DNA from: GCA-2688105 sp964499445
GTDB lineage: Bacteria; Chloroflexota; Dehalococcoidia; Dehalococcoidales; GCA-2688105
NCBI GenBank assembly: GCA_964499445.1
Contig: CAZCLE010000042.1
Location: forward strand, 1 to 7,284
DNA: 7,284 nt
Direction of reading: 5' to 3'
The translations under genes were made by a program, and so were the position numbers. Shown here piece after piece: positions 3,888 through 7,284 of the stretch. Numbering within the stretch: the stretch's first letter is position 1; each line of letters opens with the position of its first letter. Under the pieces are notes generated by a model. The model saw nothing but the letters and a program-made list of their open reading frames with translations, was not told the origin of the DNA and did no database searches.

Positions 3888-6866
3888 TTAAATTCGGCTT
3901 AGTCTTATTACCACCACCAGCAGGGCAATTATCAGCAATACTATGGTCAGGAACAGGGCACCAACTAGATATAATATCAAGTCGGAAGTGGTTAGTTGGG
4001 GCAGGGCTGATGGTGATGAGGCTGGCGGAGCTTGTGGAGCTGGTGAGCCTAATGTCTCCAGTGGCTCTAGGGCTGACTCGGTGACGAAGGCGCTAACAGC
4101 ACTCCAGGCACTATAAGTGTCCGAGCTAATAGCTCTGACCTTCCAGTAGTAGGTGGTATCGGGTTCCAGACCTGGATTACACTGCCAGGCAGTGCTGGGT
4201 AGGGCATAGTCATCACACTTTAGGATGGTGGGGTTGTTAAAATTAATATCGGTGGACACGATAAACTCGTAGCTGTCGGCGTCGGCTATAGCACTCCACT
4301 GAAATATTGGCTTTAGCGGCACTCCTCGGGCACCAGCTTCAGGGGTAGTAAGACCAGGAGCAATAGCCTTATCGCCAAGGCTGGTAGTAAAAGACCACTT
4401 GGCTGACCACGGGCTTAATACTGGCTCGGTGGCTCTCACTCGCCAGTAATAGGTGGTAGCTGGTGCCAGTGCTGGTAGCTGGGCTGAGCTGGCTCTAGTA
4501 GTACCCTCAAATCCGGTAGGAACCGAGGAGAAGTCGGGAACATAGTTAAGCTGCCACCTATAGTCGGTAGCACCCTCCAATGCCTCCCAGTCAAGCTTGG
4601 CATTACTGATAGTGTAATGAATAATGGTACCTATGCCTGAGGCTTTATCAGGTGGCGAGGTCAGGGCAACTGACTGGGTTAAGCTATCAGGGTAAATCAT
4701 CAGTCTGATATTGGTGGTATCAGTTGCCCACAGTCGGTTGTCGCCTAGCCATAGTCCGCTCAGGGTAGCCCCACTATCAAGGCCGCTGGTTACGGTTTCA
4801 AATGTCGGTCCCAGTGGATAGGTGGGGTTAAGGCAGCGCTCCATACCACCATCGCCATTGAAGTTAGTGGCATATAGTGTGCCGTTAGCCGATACTATCA
4901 GTTGCTTGAGCATACCACCAGTGGGCAGGGTGCTATCTATGCTTTCCCAGGTAGTCTTGGCGCCGATGCTCAAGCGGTAGATGCCCTCATCTGCGGTATC
5001 GCTGGCGGCATAGACAGTGTTATTGCTGCTGAATTGGGAGTCGAAGTCAACAGTTATCGAGCCGGTGAGAGGCGCTGAGGTAGCCCCCGGTGGCAGTGGC
5101 TCAAATGAGACCCCGTTATCTTCAGACCAGTAGACCCAGCCGTTGGTATTACCTATCAGGATAGTCTCATCCTGTTCGTAGTTGGGCGATAGGGCTATAG
5201 AATTTAATGACTGGCTGCCAACCACGGCCGGGGTAGCGTAGCCTAAACCGCTGTTGGTAGTGTGGTAGACCAGCCCGTTACTGCCATCAAAACTGCCAAT
5301 AAACAGGGTGGTGTCATTAATTATTGACCAGATGTCAATAGTGAAGGTAGCCCCGGTGGCGGGGTCGCCGGTGGTTAACGGGGAATGGAAGGTTTGACCG
5401 TTATCGGTTGACCTCCATATTGCCGGATTGCCGTTACTTGTCCCGGCTAAGAATACTACCTGACTGCCGTTACCGTATTGGGGAGAAAGCTCAACCAGGC
5501 TGAGGCTGTCCACATTGGTTATGGTGCTGGTAAACACTCTCTCCCATCTGGTTCCATCGTTCAGGCTCCGCCACAGGCTGTGCTCTCCTCCCCAGGTGAG
5601 CATAAACAGGGTATCGTCCTGGCTGTAGTCGGGTGATGGTGCCAGGTCAACGATGGTGGTCATAGCGGTATCAATTAGGCTTATCTGGTTCCAGGTAACG
5701 CCGCCGTCTGCAGTGCAGGAGACGGCGCTCTCGGTGCCAGTGGTAGCGGCGTAGGCTCTACCGCTGCTGGTGAAATCAGGCGCCATAAGGACGTAGGTTT
5801 TAGACTGTCCGGTTGGTGGTTTTGAGCTTATCTTCCAGTTTTTCCCGCCATCGGTGCTATAGTAGACCTGAGCGCTGTCGGCAGCGCCCGCCAGTAGATT
5901 GGCAGTAGACGCATCGCCGCTGACTGCCAGAGAGGTAACATCAACATCGTCCAGACTATATCCAGCGCCAATATTAAGGTCGGTAGCCACTGAGCTACTT
6001 GGTGCTACCACGTTGGAAATCTTATAGACATCACCATTATTACCACTGGCCTCAATGGCTATAAACAGGACACTATCGCCGGCGGTTACATCAGGAGCAT
6101 AATCGCTGGGGAAGGCTATGCTGGCTGATGTCGGCACCACGCCGTTGATGGTGGCATTACCGGTAGCGCCGCCCCATGCCCCATCACCCACCTTAGAGGT
6201 AACTATGGTATTGGTCTCATTGGTGACCACGGCGACGAGCTGCACTCCGAAGCTGGGTGAGCCGGCTATAGTATAGACGTCATAGTTGCCGATGGTGGTA
6301 TCAGTCCAGGTGAAGGACTCGCCTTCCTTCATGGTATAAACGCCGCCGTATTGACCGTTATCAGTATCTCTGGTGCCGACGGCAATAGTGTAATTGTTAC
6401 CCTGCCGGGTGGCAGCAATGGAAGTAATTTCTATATTATTGCTCCCCGCCCCACCCGGGTTGGCGGGCAGTGAGACGAAACTACGCCCGGCATCGGTTGA
6501 CTTATAGACATTGGATGTGGTGGCGTAGTAGATGATAGTGGCATCATCGGGGGAGGTGGCGATATCAACTATGGCATCGGTTACCTTGCCCGTGTAAGAC
6601 CAGCTATAGCCATCATCGGTGGATTGGTACAGGGTATAGGTAAGACTTTTGCCGTAGGCGTAGAGAGTGCCGTCAATCGCTCTGGTTAAATATTGGATAT
6701 CCGAGCCATTAGCCAGCACCCAGTTACCGGCCGTGCCCTCGGTGGGGATATTGCCCCTTAGCCATTTTACCGTGCCCGGGTTAGCCATGGCTGGGGCAGC
6801 CGGGGTCATTGGGCTGAGCAGGCTCAGTAGCAAAATCAGCCCCACGGCAAATCCTATTTTTGCCAT
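3888..6866 (-). CDS. Secreted, membrane-anchored Asp-box (BNR) repeat surface protein with fibronectin-III-like domains
   Basis: This 992-residue protein has a signal peptide (1-28: Lys3, hydrophobic core IGFAVGLILLLSLLS, likely cut after Ala-Met-Ala). Residues about 75-725 carry eight Asp-boxes (S/T-x-D/N-x-G-x-x-W/F/Y) at 82-89, 123-130, 337-344, 385-392, 434-441, 486-493, 536-543 and 581-588. The later ones alternate with SPxYxxDxTLF-like strands (411-421, 460-472, 560-571), as in beta-propellers. Two fibronectin-III-like domains follow (about 735-829 and 836-930), each with a TTYYWxVRA strand (804-812, 904-912). A Pro/Ala/Ser linker (931-960) precedes one membrane helix (963-987) and a short basic tail (RLSRI). 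Sialidase-type catalytic residues are not evident, so a structural or binding role outside the cell is more likely than hydrolysis. From memory, a Dehalococcoides BNR protein has been proposed as an S-layer protein; homology to it is my inference. The start has no ribosome binding site and sits at the predicted transcription start. Confidence 0.9.
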   Translation of the reverse strand: MAKIGFAVGLILLLSLLSPMTPAAPAMANPGTVKWLRGNIPTEGTAGNWVLANGSDIQYLTRAIDGTLYAYGKSLTYTLYQSTDDGYSWSYTGKVTDAIVDIATSPDDATIIYYATTSNVYKSTDAGRSFVSLPANPGGAGSNNIEITSIAATRQGNNYTIAVGTRDTDNGQYGGVYTMKEGESFTWTDTTIGNYDVYTIAGSPSFGVQLVAVVTNETNTIVTSKVGDGAWGGATGNATINGVVPTSASIAFPSDYAPDVTAGDSVLFIAIEASGNNGDVYKISNVVAPSSSVATDLNIGAGYSLDDVDVTSLAVSGDASTANLLAGAADSAQVYYSTDGGKNWKISSKPPTGQSKTYVLMAPDFTSSGRAYAATTGTESAVSCTADGGVTWNQISLIDTAMTTIVDLAPSPDYSQDDTLFMLTWGGEHSLWRSLNDGTRWERVFTSTITNVDSLSLVELSPQYGNGSQVVFLAGTSNGNPAIWRSTDNGQTFHSPLTTGDPATGATFTIDIWSIINDTTLFIGSFDGSNGLVYHTTNSGLGYATPAVVGSQSLNSIALSPNYEQDETILIGNTNGWVYWSEDNGVSFEPLPPGATSAPLTGSITVDFDSQFSSNNTVYAASDTADEGIYRLSIGAKTTWESIDSTLPTGGMLKQLIVSANGTLYATNFNGDGGMERCLNPTYPLGPTFETVTSGLDSGATLSGLWLGDNRLWATDTTNIRLMIYPDSLTQSVALTSPPDKASGIGTIIHYTISNAKLDWEALEGATDYRWQLNYVPDFSSVPTGFEGTTRASSAQLPALAPATTYYWRVRATEPVLSPWSAKWSFTTSLGDKAIAPGLTTPEAGARGVPLKPIFQWSAIADADSYEFIVSTDINFNNPTILKCDDYALPSTAWQCNPGLEPDTTYYWKVRAISSDTYSAWSAVSAFVTESALEPLETLGSPAPQAPPASSPSALPQLTTSDLILYLVGALFLTIVLLIIALLVVVIRLSRI

Positions 6867-6872
6867 GTGGCA

Positions 6873-6901
6873 ATTTTAACTTGGACAAGAGGCGAAGTCA
6901 A
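6873..6901 (-). promoter_or_regulatory. Promoter of the Asp-box protein gene, predicting a leaderless mRNA
   Basis: On the minus strand a -35 TTGACT (6896-6901, five of six) and a -10 TAAAAT (6873-6878, five of six) are separated by exactly 17 bases. Only six bases (TGCCAC) separate the -10 from the ATG at 6864-6866, so transcription should start at or next to the A of the ATG. This agrees with the absence of any Shine-Dalgarno sequence before the gene. Confidence 0.7.
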
Positions 6902-6909
6902 TAGGTTAA

Positions 6910-7074
6910 TCTTTGTCTACCTCACCCCCTTAGATTTTTATTAGGTAACCCTCCCCCCTGGGTACAGAGACTTCTCTTAGACTCCCCGTTATTTGCTCTT
7001 TAAAACAAGCCGAGGGGGAGGATATTAAAAAAGGGGCTTCGCCCCTTAAACCCCATATTGGTGAACAACCTTAT
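6910..7074. repeat. Dispersed repeat block, right copy
   Basis: TCTACCTCACCCC (about 6915-6927) matches the beginning of the left repeat, then 6929-6957 matches 3681-3710 and 6976-7074 matches 3724-3821. Relative to the left locus it lacks the part equivalent to about 3601-3680. It contains a perfect AAGGGGC-TTC-GCCCCTT hairpin (7031-7047). The 6902-7284 stretch as a whole shows no gene. Confidence 0.88.
7027..7047 (-). terminator. Repeat-borne hairpin with terminator form
   Basis: On the minus strand AAGGGGC-GAA-GCCCCTT is followed directly by T residues (complement of 7027-7032), a compact intrinsic terminator shape. It could protect the surface-protein promoter from transcription entering from the right. 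It is part of the repeat, so the role is inferred. Confidence 0.55.
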
Positions 7075-7097
7075 CGCAGATAGTGTGCTTCTACAAA

Positions 7098-7222
7098 CCT
7101 CTCCCCTTCAAAGGAGAGTCAAAGAGAGGCGAAGCCTCTCTTATATAACTAATTCCCCTTCCCCTTAACAAGGGGAAGGGGAAAAAGGGGATAGGGTTAC
7201 CACAAATAAAGGGTGAGGGGTT
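7098..7222. repeat. Cluster of perfect hairpins
   Basis: Three inverted repeats follow one another: CTCTCC/GGAGAG (about 7099-7118), AAGAGAGGC-GAA-GCCTCTCTT (7122-7142), and a 14-base-pair stem TTCCCCTTCCCCTT/AAGGGGAAGGGGAA with a three-base loop (7153-7183). Then come AGGGTTACC (7192-7200) and GGGTGAGGGG (7211-7220), which are inverted relatives of GGTAACCCT and of CCTCACCCCC found in the repeats on the left. No coding sequence is evident. Confidence 0.7.
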
Positions 7223-7236
7223 GGTAAATAGTCTGT

Positions 7237-7271
7237 AAAAGAAGAGAGCCCCCGAATTTCGGGGGCTCTCT
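7237..7271 (-). terminator. Strong intrinsic terminator of a gene beyond the right edge
   Basis: AGAGAGCCCCCGAA (7243-7256) and TTCGGGGGCTCTCT (7258-7271) form a perfect 14-base inverted repeat. On the minus strand the stem is followed by a T-rich run (TTCTTTT, complement of 7237-7243). The plus-strand side is not T-rich. It implies a minus-strand gene ending just past the right edge of the window. Confidence 0.85.
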
Positions 7272-7284
7272 CTAAGCGCTAAGT

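Noticed and set aside
3888..6866. Catalytic sialidase
   Set aside because: Asp-boxes are structural and occur in many propeller proteins; no Arg triad or FRIP motif was visible in the sequence.
6667..6879. Plus-strand open frame of 70 codons
   Set aside because: It is opposite the signal-peptide end of the surface-protein gene and has no ribosome binding site or domain.

Overview
The window looks like a chromosomal stretch from a Chloroflexota bacterium, most plausibly class Dehalococcoidia. The clues are a divergent HrcA/GrpE pair, a very large secreted Asp-box (BNR) protein with a C-terminal membrane anchor, and spacers full of short GC-rich hairpin repeats. The placement is an inference from gene style and is not proven. 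The host genes are moderately GC-rich (57% G+C by hand count at 1081-1140), while the toxin-antitoxin genes in the middle are very AT-rich (25-27% in three 60-base samples).

Layout, left to right. 1-400 (minus) is the N-terminal part of grpE, cut by the window edge. 401-516 is a repeat-bearing spacer. 517-1560 (minus) is hrcA. Its promoter (1609-1638) is followed at once by a CIRCE-type operator (1572-1600), so hrcA and grpE form a heat-shock operon that should be self-repressed; dnaK is expected beyond the left edge. An intrinsic terminator (1658-1697, minus) separates this operon from a two-gene minus-strand module: a Panacea/SocA-like antitoxin (2224-2811) followed 5 bases later by a small PemK/MazF-like putative toxin (1811-2218). 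A divergent promoter region (2812-2946) carries a palindromic candidate operator for the toxin-antitoxin pair and a good promoter for a plus-strand UlaG-like MBL-fold hydrolase (2947-3579).

The right half is a single 992-residue exported protein (3888-6866, minus): signal peptide, eight recognisable Asp-boxes in a beta-propeller-like region, two fibronectin-III-like domains, a Pro/Ala/Ser linker and a C-terminal membrane helix. It probably sits on the cell surface. Its promoter is placed so that transcription would start at the ATG itself, predicting a leaderless mRNA. The gene lies between two partly duplicated repeat blocks (3582-3821 and about 6910-7074, 96% identical over about 98 bases). 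6902-7284 has no gene that I can see; it holds repeats, hairpins and two minus-strand terminators, implying a minus-strand gene just beyond the right edge.

The points most worth following are the AT-rich Panacea/PemK-like pair, the altered CIRCE, the predicted leaderless surface-protein gene, and the composite repeat family that abuts gene ends and in one case supplies a ribosome binding site.
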